32,837 nucleotides of DNA, taken from the NCBI GenBank assembly GCA_002311335.1, contig DBZX01000034.1:1-32837 (forward strand), written 5' to 3'. The translations under genes were made by a program, and so were the position numbers. The notes under the pieces are model-generated. The model saw nothing but the letters and a program-made list of their open reading frames with translations. It was not told the DNA's origin and did not search any database. Shown one piece after another: positions 1 through 8,456 of the stretch; positions within the stretch are counted from its first letter, which is position 1, and each line of letters opens with the position of its first letter. Source of the DNA: a bacterium UBP10_UBA1149. Its GTDB lineage: Bacteria; Desulfobacterota; Binatia; UBA1149.

Positions 1-114
1 CTCGCGTTGTTGGGCGGGCTGGGGGCAATGGTAGGCGGCGTGCGCAACATGCTGTCCATGTTGCGCTCCGACCCAGCGCAGGATTCAGCGCAGGACCCGG
101 GGAGCGAGCGATGA
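1..114 (+). CDS. atpZ: AtpZ/AtpI-type ATP synthase accessory protein, C-terminal fragment
   Basis: Only the last 37 codons are present; the gene begins before the window. The visible peptide is a glycine-rich membrane helix (LALLGGLGAMVGGVRNM) followed by a short polar tail, which fits the second helix and tail of the small AtpZ/AtpI-family proteins encoded ahead of F0 subunits. Its TGA overlaps the ATG of the next gene (ATGA at 111-114), so the two are probably translationally coupled. The assignment rests mainly on position directly upstream of atpI-atpB-atpE; the fragment is too short for a firm family call. Confidence 0.6.
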   Translation, partial: LALLGGLGAMVGGVRNMLSMLRSDPAQDSAQDPGSER

Positions 115-536
115 AGGCACTTGATCTCGTAGAGCGCGATACGGCGCTGCTCGTATTGGCGCTGGCCGTGGCCAGCTGGGTCGCCGGGCTCGGCAACGCC
201 ATCAGCGTGTTGCTGGGTGGCGGTTTCATGGTCATCAACTTTCGCGTGATACGGATGTTGGTCGCCCGGGCGCTCGGTGGCCGCAAGCAGGCCGTGGCCG
301 AGGGGGCAAGCGGTCGGGCCGAGCCTCCGCGAGGGTGGCGAACCTGGCCACTGTTCGTTGGTAAGCTGCTACTTGGAATTGCGCTTATAGCCGGTGTGCT
401 GTACCAGTTTCCCGTTGAGCCGCTGTCGTTTGCCGCGGGTACGACCGCCCTCCTGCTGGTCATAGTGCTGCGGGGGATCAGCGGTGGCCTGGCGGACGAA
501 GCCGGCACGAGCGAAAGCAGCCCGACCGAGAACTGA
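111..536 (+). CDS. atpI: ATP synthase subunit I (small membrane assembly protein)
   Basis: A 141-residue protein with about four hydrophobic segments (roughly residues 12-29, 32-50, 78-97 and 103-120), separated by a basic loop around residues 52-78 and ending in an acidic, serine-rich tail. Size, topology and position immediately before atpB match the ATP_synt_I family, thought to help assemble the c-ring or supply Mg2+ to F0. These proteins are poorly conserved in sequence, so context carries much of the weight. The ATG start overlaps the stop of the preceding fragment, and the stop lies 2 bases before the TTG start of atpB. Confidence 0.75.
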   Translation: MKALDLVERDTALLVLALAVASWVAGLGNAISVLLGGGFMVINFRVIRMLVARALGGRKQAVAEGASGRAEPPRGWRTWPLFVGKLLLGIALIAGVLYQFPVEPLSFAAGTTALLLVIVLRGISGGLADEAGTSESSPTEN

Positions 537-538
537 CC

Positions 539-1345
539 TTGAACAGCAAAGTGAGAAGGACCACCGCCACGTCGCTGTTTATCGGCCTGGCTACAGCTTT
601 CACGCTGGCCGTTGTCCTGGTAGAGCCGGCCCGCGCATCGGGTGGAGTGACCTGGTTTGCTCTCATTCCCGGACTCAACACCATCTGGCCCCACACCCTG
701 GGTGCCACCATGGTATCGTTGCTGCTGGTTTTGTTTGCCTGGGCCGCCGGACGGCAGCTCGAAGCAGCGCGTGGGCGCGGTACGGCCCTCGTACCCGACG
801 AGAACCTGAGCCTGCGCAATGCGGCCGAGCTCCTGGTCGGCGCCGTTCACTCGATGATCGAGGGTGTCCTGGGCAATTCGGGTAAGCAGTACGTGCCCCT
901 CTTCGGCACATTTTTCATATTCATACTGATGGCCAACCTGCTCGGTCTCGTGCCGGGTTTTGCTCCGCCCACCGAGAACTTCAACATTACTTTCGCGCTG
1001 GGCATCGCGTCGTTTCTCGGTTTCAACGCCATCGGCATACGCCGACAGGGCCTGGTCAATTACGCCAAGCACTTCGTAGGCCCGGTGTGGTGGCTGGCGG
1101 TGCTCATGGTTCCGCTCGAACTCATAGACACCATGGTCCGCCCGGCCTCGCTCGCACTGCGACTCGCGGGCAACATGACCGGCGACCATCTCGTGCTGTC
1201 GATTTTCACCGATCTTACCAAGTTCGTGATTCCGGTGGCTTTCTATTTCCTGGGGGCTTTCGTGTCCCTGGTGCAAGCTTTCGTGTTCACCCTGCTTTCA
1301 ATCATCTACGTGTCGCTGGCCATTGGCCACGCCGACGAGCACTGA
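539..1345 (+). CDS. atpB: F0F1 ATP synthase subunit a
   Basis: Subunit a forms the proton half-channels of F0 next to the c-ring in the inner membrane. The 268-residue protein has the family hallmarks: the segment RPASLALRLAGNMTGDH contains the essential channel arginine (Arg208 here, equivalent to Arg210 of E. coli), and the C-terminal helix reads QAFVFTLLSIIYVSLAIGH. Five or six transmembrane helices are visible, preceded by a hydrophobic N-terminus. The start is TTG, 2 bases after the atpI stop, with no strong Shine-Dalgarno, so reinitiation after atpI is likely. No b, delta, alpha, beta, gamma or epsilon subunit follows, so the ATP synthase genes of this genome are split between loci. Confidence 0.95.
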   Translation: MNSKVRRTTATSLFIGLATAFTLAVVLVEPARASGGVTWFALIPGLNTIWPHTLGATMVSLLLVLFAWAAGRQLEAARGRGTALVPDENLSLRNAAELLVGAVHSMIEGVLGNSGKQYVPLFGTFFIFILMANLLGLVPGFAPPTENFNITFALGIASFLGFNAIGIRRQGLVNYAKHFVGPVWWLAVLMVPLELIDTMVRPASLALRLAGNMTGDHLVLSIFTDLTKFVIPVAFYFLGAFVSLVQAFVFTLLSIIYVSLAIGHADEH

Positions 1346-1397
1346 TTGGACGACGACTTTCAAGGGTGGAATTCGAAACAACTTCGTTGCGGTCGGT

Positions 1398-1425
1398 GGT
1401 TGATAGAGGAGTGGTTGGTAGAGGA
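1398..1425 (+). repeat. Two imperfect 13-base direct repeats in the atpB-atpE spacer
   Basis: GGTTGATAGAGGA (1398-1410) and GGTTGGTAGAGGA (1413-1425) differ at one base and have a 15-base period. They lie in the 130-base spacer before atpE in a purine-rich stretch of the leader. Function is unknown; a role in mRNA structure or translation of atpE is possible but unproven. Confidence 0.5.
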
Positions 1426-1463
1426 AAGAGGATGGATGTCAGGCCGTAGAAACGCAGCGTGAT

Positions 1464-1469
1464 AAGGAG
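1464..1469 (+). promoter_or_regulatory. Strong Shine-Dalgarno of atpE
   Basis: AAGGAG lies 6 bases before the atpE ATG. It is the best ribosome-binding site in the F0 operon, in line with the need for many more c subunits than a subunits. Confidence 0.8.
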
Positions 1470-1475
1470 AAAACA

Positions 1476-1796
1476 ATGAAGAAGATGAAGACTTTCGTAT
1501 ACGCGGCAACCGCTTTCGTGGCTGCTTCGCTGGTGGCTACACCGGCGATGGCTGCCGATGGCGGCGGCGGTGCTGGTGGAATGGTAGCGCTCGCGGCAGG
1601 CATCTGCATGGGCGTGGCGGCTTTCGGCGCGGCGCTCGGCCAGGGCCAGGCCGTTGCAGCGGCCATGGAGTCGATAGGGCGTAACCCCAACTCGGCCGAC
1701 CGCATCCAGACACCGATGATCATCGGTATCGCTTTCATGGAAGCACTGGGCATTTACGCCCTGGTGGTTGCCTTCCTGCTGGTGGGCAAGATCTGA
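1476..1796 (+). CDS. atpE: F0F1 ATP synthase subunit c, with N-terminal leader
   Basis: Subunit c forms the rotating proton-carrying ring. Of 106 residues, the last ~80 are the normal hairpin: a glycine-rich first helix (FGAALGQGQAVAAAMESIG), the polar loop RNPNSADR and a second helix with the ion-carrying carboxylate Glu89 in IAFMEALGIYALVV. The first 26 residues look like a signal peptide (Lys-rich start, hydrophobic core, TPAMA before ADGG). Glu is followed by Ala-Leu rather than the Ser-Thr of sodium-coupled rings, so proton coupling is the better guess although the helix-1 GQG is present. It is the last gene of the operon, before an intrinsic terminator. Confidence 0.95.
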   Translation: MKKMKTFVYAATAFVAASLVATPAMAADGGGGAGGMVALAAGICMGVAAFGAALGQGQAVAAAMESIGRNPNSADRIQTPMIIGIAFMEALGIYALVVAFLLVGKI

Positions 1797-1844
1797 CAGG
1801 CGGGATATTGACCTGGCCAACGGGCTTCTGTTGGCTGGTGAACG

Positions 1845-1876
1845 GGCGGGGATCGACAGCGGTCCCCGCCTTTTTT
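1845..1876 (+). terminator. Intrinsic terminator after atpE
   Basis: A perfect 8-base stem, GGCGGGGA (1845-1852) with TCCCCGCC (1863-1870), encloses a 10-base loop and is followed at once by six T residues. It sits 48 bases after the atpE stop. There is no matching A tract on the other side, so it should act on plus-strand transcripts only. Confidence 0.88.
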
Positions 1877-1892
1877 ATGGGCTCTTCGCGGG

Positions 1893-2456
1893 CTATTGCC
1901 CGGCCGCTTCTATCTCTGTCCTGGTCGCCAGCGCCACCACCGAGTCGCAACGCTCCGCGAGGCGGGCCATCCCCTCGTTCTCCTGGCGGTCGACCACGGT
2001 GACGATGAGCGAGACCCGGCCGCCGGCTTCTTCCACGGCGTCGACGGCTTGGAGCGTTGAGCCACCGGTAGTGACCACGTCCTCCACGAGGGCGATGCGC
2101 GCTTCGGGTCGAAAACGACCGTCGAGTTTTGCCGCCGTGCCGTGATCCTTGACGTCACGGCGAACAAAGAAGCCGTCCAGCGGCTGGCCCAGGCGAGCGG
2201 CCTCGCACAGCGCTACCGAAACCAGCGGTACTGCGCCTACGGCCATGCCGCCAACCAGTTCAACCCCGTTGGCAACCAGGATCTCGGCCACGGCCGTGCC
2301 CAGCAGGCACGCTCCCTCGGAGGACATGACGGTCTGCTTTACGTCGACGTAGAAGTCGCTGGTCTGTCCCGAGGCCAGTGTGAAACTGCCGCGTTGCCAC
2401 GAGAGGCGGGCGAGCAGTGCCACTACATCGGCCCGTGTGTTGGTCGCTTCGGCCAT
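1893..2456 (-). CDS. pyrE: Orotate phosphoribosyltransferase
   Basis: Catalyses orotate + PRPP to OMP in de novo pyrimidine synthesis, in the cytoplasm. The 187-residue protein shows the phosphoribosyltransferase PRPP loop IALVEDVVTTGGST (about residues 121-134), the OPRTase catalytic-loop segment VRRDVKDHGTAAKLDG (about 98-113) and an N-terminal FTLASGQTSDFYVDVK substrate-binding region. It is a little shorter than the E. coli enzyme (213 residues) but all motifs are present. It lies 57 bases downstream of an acyl-CoA dehydrogenase gene on the same strand, so co-transcription is possible. No strong Shine-Dalgarno precedes the ATG. It converges on the atp operon across the terminator. Confidence 0.92.
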   Translation of the reverse strand: MAEATNTRADVVALLARLSWQRGSFTLASGQTSDFYVDVKQTVMSSEGACLLGTAVAEILVANGVELVGGMAVGAVPLVSVALCEAARLGQPLDGFFVRRDVKDHGTAAKLDGRFRPEARIALVEDVVTTGGSTLQAVDAVEEAGGRVSLIVTVVDRQENEGMARLAERCDSVVALATRTEIEAAGQ

Positions 2457-2513
2457 CGTTATCTATCTCTGCTCGCTTGGCGGCGTCAGCACAAGTGGCG
2501 GCCGCCCGGCGTG

Positions 2514-3656
<1,143 letters not shown>

Positions 3657-3773
3657 GTGTTCCTCCGGCGTTCGAGTATCCCGGTATGTAGCCGCGAACG
3701 CGTCGCGCAGTCCAGTGACCGGGGCGGAGCGGCGCGTTTGCTGCGGTCAGCGGCGCGCGCTAATGCCGCAGCT

Positions 3774-4670
3774 GTGAAAGACGGCGACACTGTGGGGTCC
3801 GGGGAGGCACGATGGTCAACGATTGCGGTGCTGCTGGGGCTGGCCGCGGGCGTGTTCATGACCGCAGCCGGATTGATGACCGGGGGTTCGAGGCATAGTC
3901 CGGGACTGGCGCCCGGCGTCGCGGCTACGGTGAACGGCAGGGAGCTTCTGGTCGAGGACCTGGAACGGCTGGCCGCCGGCCTGGCCGCCGAAGCGCGTGT
4001 CGTTACCCTCGAAGATCGGCAGAGAGTGCTCGATCGCATGGTCGACGAGGCCCTGCTGCTGGGTAGGGCGGTTGAACTGGGCCTGGTCGGCCGCGACCCG
4101 GCGGCCCGCAAGGCGCTGGTGTCGGCGGTGGTTGATTCGGTGGTGACCGACAGCAGCGACCTCGACCCAGGTGACGAGCAACTGCGGGAGTTTTTCGAGG
4201 ACAACCGCGACTACTTCCGCTCCTCGCCGCGGTTGGTGGTCGAGCAGATGTTCTTCAGCAGTAGGCGAGCCGGCCTGGCCCATGCGCTGCGCGCTGACAA
4301 GGCGCTTGCCCGCTTGCGTGCGGGAGAGTCAGCAGAGCTGGTGGCCCGCGAGCTGGCCGACCGGTCGGCGCTGCCCCTGCCGGCCCAGCCGCTGCCGCCG
4401 ACGAAGCTGCGCGACTACCTCGGACCCACCGCCGTACGCACCGCCATGGGTCTCGCCGAAGGCGAGTACAGTGAGGTGCTGCCCGGTGTTGGTGGCTCGC
4501 GGTTGCTGCGGCTTCTCGGGCGCGTGCAGGCGGCCGAGCCGGCGTTTGAGAAGAGCAGGGTGCAGGTCCTGAACGAGTACCGCCGCCGCGCCGGGGACGA
4601 CGCCCTGCGGGCTTACATAGACCGCATGAAGCGCCGGGCGAGCGTCGAAATTGCCGAGGACTACAGGTGA
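3774..4670 (+). CDS. Membrane-anchored SurA/parvulin-like peptidyl-prolyl isomerase family protein
   Basis: After a short polar N-terminus there is one hydrophobic helix (STIAVLLGLAAGVFMTAAGLM), then a SurA-N-like helical domain starting VAATVNGRELLVEDLERLAA, a helical linker (QLREFFEDNRDYFRSSPRLVVEQMFF) and a weak parvulin-like C-terminal half (LGPTAVRTAMGLAEGEYSEVLPGVGGSRLLRLLGR). This is the layout of periplasmic chaperone/foldases tethered to the inner membrane, but the isomerase part is diverged and activity is uncertain. The reading frame is open from 3657, but that start would sit on the divergent gene's start; I chose GTG at 3774, with GTG 3792 as alternative. Its stop overlaps the start of the HupE-like gene (GTGA), so the two are coupled. 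Confidence 0.68.
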   Translation: MKDGDTVGSGEARWSTIAVLLGLAAGVFMTAAGLMTGGSRHSPGLAPGVAATVNGRELLVEDLERLAAGLAAEARVVTLEDRQRVLDRMVDEALLLGRAVELGLVGRDPAARKALVSAVVDSVVTDSSDLDPGDEQLREFFEDNRDYFRSSPRLVVEQMFFSSRRAGLAHALRADKALARLRAGESAELVARELADRSALPLPAQPLPPTKLRDYLGPTAVRTAMGLAEGEYSEVLPGVGGSRLLRLLGRVQAAEPAFEKSRVQVLNEYRRRAGDDALRAYIDRMKRRASVEIAEDYR

Positions 4671-5941
4671 CCCTGGTTCGACGGTCGCCCGGCGCACTGA
4701 TCGTCATCGGCCTGCTGGTCTTCCTGGTGTCAGCCGTGCTGTGGGAGGCCGACCCCGCCCGGGCCCATGATCGCAGTATGTCGTGGTCACGCTGGTGGGT
4801 CAGCAGGGGTGAAAGTGGCACGCAGTTAAGCGCACGCTTGCGCTTGCGGGCTTTCGATCTTGAGCGTTATCGCAGTGGGGCACAGCTGTCCGGTGGAAGA
4901 ATGCCCGTGCAGCTCGCGTCCCAGTTGGCGGTCACGGTAGACGGCCACCGCTGCAAGGCTCACTCGGCCCGGCGGCTGGCGGGATCGCCTGATCTTGCCC
5001 TGTTCGAGTGGGAGCTCGACTGCCCGGCCCAGGGCGTGGTGGCCATACGCAGTGACTTGCTGGCACCGTTGCTCCCCCAGCACATGAACATGGGGCGGTT
5101 GTTTGACGCCGAGGGCAAAGAGCACGAGTTCCTGCTGGGCGCGGGGCGGCGCAGCTGGACGCAAGCAAGCCCCGGTCGGTCGCAGGAGCAGGCTTCATCG
5201 TCGGCCTGGGACGATTTCGTGGGCAGTGGTTTTCTCCACGCCGTGGGCGGGTACGACCACCTGGTGTTCCTGCTGGCCTTGCTGCTCGGCGGTACGGCGT
5301 TCAAGGAAATGCTGGCGGTGGTCACCGGCTTCACGCTTGCTCACAGCCTGACCCTGGGCTTGACCGTCACCGGCCTGCTGCGCCCGGACGCGTACGCTGT
5401 CGAGGCCCTGATAGCGTTGTCGATAATTATAGTGTCGGTGGAGAACGCCTGGCTGGCCGGTGGCCGCTCTTCAACACTTACGCGCTGGACGCCATTGCTC
5501 ATAGCCGCCCTGGCGCTTCCCGCGGCCATGGGCCTGCTCGCCGTTTCGGCAACGAGCATGCTCGGGATGGCGGTGTTTTCGGCTTGCTACTTTCGCCTGC
5601 TCGGCGGCAGCGACAGGCCCGGCCGCCTGCGCTGGTTCTGCGCGGTCGTGTTCGGCCTGCTGCATGGCTTTGGTTTTGCCGGGGCACTGCTCGAAGACAG
5701 TCGCGCGCAGGCGTCGATCCTCTCGGCGCTGGTGGGCTTCAACGTCGGTGTAGAGCTGGGACAGCTGGCGGCACTTTCGTTGATGTGGCCCCTGCTCGGT
5801 TTTGCCGAAGGCTTTGCCCGGCGCGCGGGCGGGGCTCCAGCCGTGAGGGGGCTGACCAGGGTGGGTGCGGCCACGACGCTCGCGCTTGGTACCTGGTGGT
5901 TTACCGGCCGCGCTTTTCAGCAGCTGGCCATCGGCGGCTGA
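4667..5941 (+). CDS. HupE/UreJ_2 family membrane protein with periplasmic N-terminal domain
   Basis: A signal peptide (LIVIGLLVFLVSAVLWEADPARA) is followed by a ~140-residue soluble beta-rich domain and six or more transmembrane helices. The second half carries the HupE/UreJ signature: GFLHAVGGYDHLVFLLALLL (His191, Asp197-His198), GFTLAHSLTL (His226), VEALIALSIIIVSVEN (Glu246, Glu259-Asn260), then FGLLHGFGFAGALLE and LVGFNVGVELGQL. HupE and UreJ proteins are nickel or cobalt permeases; members of this longer branch are mostly uncharacterised, so metal transport is inference from conserved His/Asp/Glu. The GTG start overlaps the preceding stop, linking it to the SurA-like protein. No hydrogenase or urease gene is nearby. 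Converges on the CorC-like gene with a 24-base gap. Confidence 0.85.
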   Translation: MTLVRRSPGALIVIGLLVFLVSAVLWEADPARAHDRSMSWSRWWVSRGESGTQLSARLRLRAFDLERYRSGAQLSGGRMPVQLASQLAVTVDGHRCKAHSARRLAGSPDLALFEWELDCPAQGVVAIRSDLLAPLLPQHMNMGRLFDAEGKEHEFLLGAGRRSWTQASPGRSQEQASSSAWDDFVGSGFLHAVGGYDHLVFLLALLLGGTAFKEMLAVVTGFTLAHSLTLGLTVTGLLRPDAYAVEALIALSIIIVSVENAWLAGGRSSTLTRWTPLLIAALALPAAMGLLAVSATSMLGMAVFSACYFRLLGGSDRPGRLRWFCAVVFGLLHGFGFAGALLEDSRAQASILSALVGFNVGVELGQLAALSLMWPLLGFAEGFARRAGGAPAVRGLTRVGAATTLALGTWWFTGRAFQQLAIGG

Positions 5942-5965
5942 TCGGTCGGCGCAACAGGCGCTGCG

Positions 5966-7327
5966 TCAGGTGGGATCGTCGCTGGCCGGGGAATCTTCGT
6001 CCGCCGGGTTTTCGCCGCCAGCGGGCTCCTGCCCCGCCGCGGGCGCCAGTAAAACGCGGGCTATGCGCCGGCCCTGCATCTCGCTGACGCGGCCGTGGTA
6101 ATCGCCTATTTCGAACACGTCGCCAGCGCGGGCGATTCTGCCCAGCTGGTCTGTAACGTAGCCACCCACGGTATCTGAATCGCCGCCTGTGTCTTCGATG
6201 TCGAGCTCGCGGCAGAGGTCTTCGACCAGGAGCATGCCATCGATCAGTATGCCGTCGTCGGTGTGCAGGATCTTGGCTTCTTCGTCGGCGTCAAACTCGT
6301 CCTGTATTTCGCCGACGAGTTCTTCGAGCACGTCTTCAAGCGTGACCAGTCCGGTAGGCACGCCGTACTCGTCCACCACCAGGGCCATGTGGGCCCGGCG
6401 GCGCTGGAAGTTCCGCTGAAGCACGTCGATGGCCTGGGTTTCGGGTACAAACTGCATCTCGTGTTGGAGCAGCCGCAGGTCTTCTGAAGACTGCAGGCTG
6501 TTGGCACGGTGAAAGAGGTCCTTGATGTGAATCATACCCACGACGCTATCCAACCCGGTCTCGCACAGTGGATAACGGGTATGGCTGGTTTCGTGGATGA
6601 TGGTCATGTTTTCTTCGAGGCTGCGTTCGAGGGAGATAAAATCGATCTGGTCGCGGGCGATCATTACCTGCCGCGCGTTGTGGTCAGAGTACTCGATCAG
6701 GTTTCCCAGCAGGCGCCGGTTGCTGATTGACAAGCGGCCCAGGGTGGAAGTTTCGGCCAGGAAAATCTGCAGTTCCTCGGCGCTCATGGATTCGTACTCT
6801 TGGTCGACCTCGGTCACGCCGACCATCGAAAGCAGGCCCTGGGCGAGGCGGTTCATCACCGCGAGCAGTGGCGACGAAAGGCGGGCCACGAGGTGCAGCG
6901 GCGGCGACATCCACATCGCCACTTTCTCGGTACGGCGCAGGCCGAGAAACTTGGGCGCCAGCTCACCGGCTATCACCAGTGTCACGGTGATGAATGTGAA
7001 GGCCAGCAGCAGGGCGAGCAGGTGAACAAAAGCGGGAGAGGCGAGACCGGCAGGCGCCAGCAGTTGTTCGAGGCTGCGGGCGAGGGCCGGTTCTGCGATC
7101 GCGCCTATGGCGAGGCTCGCTGCTGTTATCACGAGCTGGCCGGCGGTAATGTGACGGTCAAGATCGTTGAGAACTTTTTCCAACACGACTGCTCGCCGCC
7201 GGCCGTTGCGGACGAGGGTTTCCACCCGGCTTCGACGCACGGTGACGATCGCGAACTCGGCGGCCACGAAGCAAGCGTTGACCAGCAACAGCCCGACGGC
7301 CGTCAACAAGGCTGTAGTATCGTTCAC
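5966..7327 (-). CDS. CNNM/CBS/CorC_HlyC-domain membrane protein
   Basis: A 453-residue protein of the HlyC/CorC (CNNM) family, linked to Mg2+ or Co2+ export and sometimes wrongly named haemolysin. Domains in order: a DUF21/CNNM membrane domain (about residues 1-190; begins LLLVNACFVAAEFAIVTVRRSRVE), a tandem CBS pair (about 205-335, including RYPLCETGLDSVVGMIHIKDL and VVDEYGVPTGLVTLEDVLEELVGEI), and a C-terminal CorC_HlyC domain (about 350-435: DGMLLVEDLCREL, TVGGYVTDQLGRI). The start is GTG with no clear Shine-Dalgarno; it is the first start codon before the membrane domain and gives the family-typical N-terminus. Substrate ion unknown. Confidence 0.9.
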   Translation of the reverse strand: MNDTTALLTAVGLLLVNACFVAAEFAIVTVRRSRVETLVRNGRRRAVVLEKVLNDLDRHITAGQLVITAASLAIGAIAEPALARSLEQLLAPAGLASPAFVHLLALLLAFTFITVTLVIAGELAPKFLGLRRTEKVAMWMSPPLHLVARLSSPLLAVMNRLAQGLLSMVGVTEVDQEYESMSAEELQIFLAETSTLGRLSISNRRLLGNLIEYSDHNARQVMIARDQIDFISLERSLEENMTIIHETSHTRYPLCETGLDSVVGMIHIKDLFHRANSLQSSEDLRLLQHEMQFVPETQAIDVLQRNFQRRRAHMALVVDEYGVPTGLVTLEDVLEELVGEIQDEFDADEEAKILHTDDGILIDGMLLVEDLCRELDIEDTGGDSDTVGGYVTDQLGRIARAGDVFEIGDYHGRVSEMQGRRIARVLLAPAAGQEPAGGENPADEDSPASDDPT

Positions 7328-7511
7328 TGGATTCGTTGTCGCTGGCTGAAAGTCCGGATAGCCGGTGCCGGCGATGGGGGTTGGTCTGGGTCGTTCATCA
7401 AGCTTTCGCAGGCTCGCTTCTATTTAATCCATGAAGGAGCCGCGTTGCAAGCACCATGGAGTCATGGCTGGATAGGGAATCGTTTCCGGTGACCCCGGGC
7501 GGGTAAATACC

Positions 7512-8456
7512 GTGCTAGCCCTTGTTCTCGATAATTCCCTCGTGCGCTTGCAGCGTGACCGGGAGCGCCCCCTTTCGGGGGATGGCCTCGTAAGGGTGCG
7601 TACCCGCATAGCGGGCATATGCAACACCGACCTTGAGCTGGCCCGCGGCTACATGGGATTCGAGGGTGTGCTGGGGCACGAGTTCGTGGGTGAGGCCCTC
7701 GACGGCCACCTGGCCGGCGCGCGGGTGGTCGGGGGAATCAATTTTTCCTGCCACGACTGCGCTACCTGTCGTGGCGGAAACCCCAGGCATTGTCCGCGGC
7801 GCACAGTCCTCGGCATCCAAGGTGCCGACGGGGCGTTTGCCGAGGAGTTTCTCATACCCGGGCGCAACCTTTCGCTGGTGCCCGACAGCGTGAGCGACGC
7901 GCAGGCCGTTTTTACCGAGCCGCTGGCCGCTGCCTGCCAGCTGGTGGAGCAGCTGGCGGGAGAAGTGCCGCCGACGGCGCTGGTGATGGGCGACGGCAAG
8001 CTCGGCTTGCTGCTGGCCCAGGTGCTGGCGGCCCACGCTTGCAGGGTGGAGCTTGTCGGCCGGCACCTCGACAAGCTCGGCTGGCTGGGGGATTCCGGTG
8101 TCTGCCTGGTCGAAGAGTTGCCGCAGGGTAAGACCTGGCCGTTGGTCGTGGAGGCCACCGGCAGTCGCGAAGGGCTGGAGGCCGCCCTGCAGGTCACCAG
8201 TCCGCGGGGAACGCTGGCGCTCAAGACTACCGTTGAGGGTAGTCACGAGCTGAACCTGGCCCCGGTGGTTATCAACGAGATCAGGATACTGGGTTCTCGC
8301 TGCGGCGCGTTCGAGCCGGCGCTGGAGCTTCTCGAGCGCGGCCAGGTGCAGACCGAGCCCATGATCGGTGGGCGCTACGGGCTCGACGACGGCGAGAAAG
8401 CCTTTGAGCGTGCGGCCTGCCGCGGCGCCGGCAAAATACTGATAGAGGTGGGCTGA
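7512..8456 (+). CDS. Zinc-dependent alcohol dehydrogenase-like (MDR superfamily) oxidoreductase
   Basis: MDR-family NAD(P)-dependent dehydrogenase of 314 residues. Catalytic zinc ligands are visible as Cys37 (GICNTDLEL) and His56-Glu57 (LGHEF), with Glu137 in FTEPLAAACQ as the likely third; the structural zinc site is the four cysteines at 80, 83, 86 and 94 (SCHDCATCRGGNPRHC). A Rossmann nucleotide domain follows (ALVMGDGKLGLLLAQVL), where the usual glycine motif reads GDGKLG. It is somewhat shorter than typical members (~340). GTG start. Its TGA overlaps the ATG of an acyl-CoA dehydrogenase, so both probably act in one pathway, perhaps oxidising an alcohol precursor; the substrate cannot be read. 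Confidence 0.85.
   Translation: MLALVLDNSLVRLQRDRERPLSGDGLVRVRTRIAGICNTDLELARGYMGFEGVLGHEFVGEALDGHLAGARVVGGINFSCHDCATCRGGNPRHCPRRTVLGIQGADGAFAEEFLIPGRNLSLVPDSVSDAQAVFTEPLAAACQLVEQLAGEVPPTALVMGDGKLGLLLAQVLAAHACRVELVGRHLDKLGWLGDSGVCLVEELPQGKTWPLVVEATGSREGLEAALQVTSPRGTLALKTTVEGSHELNLAPVVINEIRILGSRCGAFEPALELLERGQVQTEPMIGGRYGLDDGEKAFERAACRGAGKILIEVG

Noticed and set aside
1476..1796. Sodium-coupled c-ring, suggested by the helix-1 GQG
   Set aside because: The Ser-Thr after the ion-binding Glu of sodium types is Ala-Leu here; GQG also occurs in proton-type chloroplast rings.
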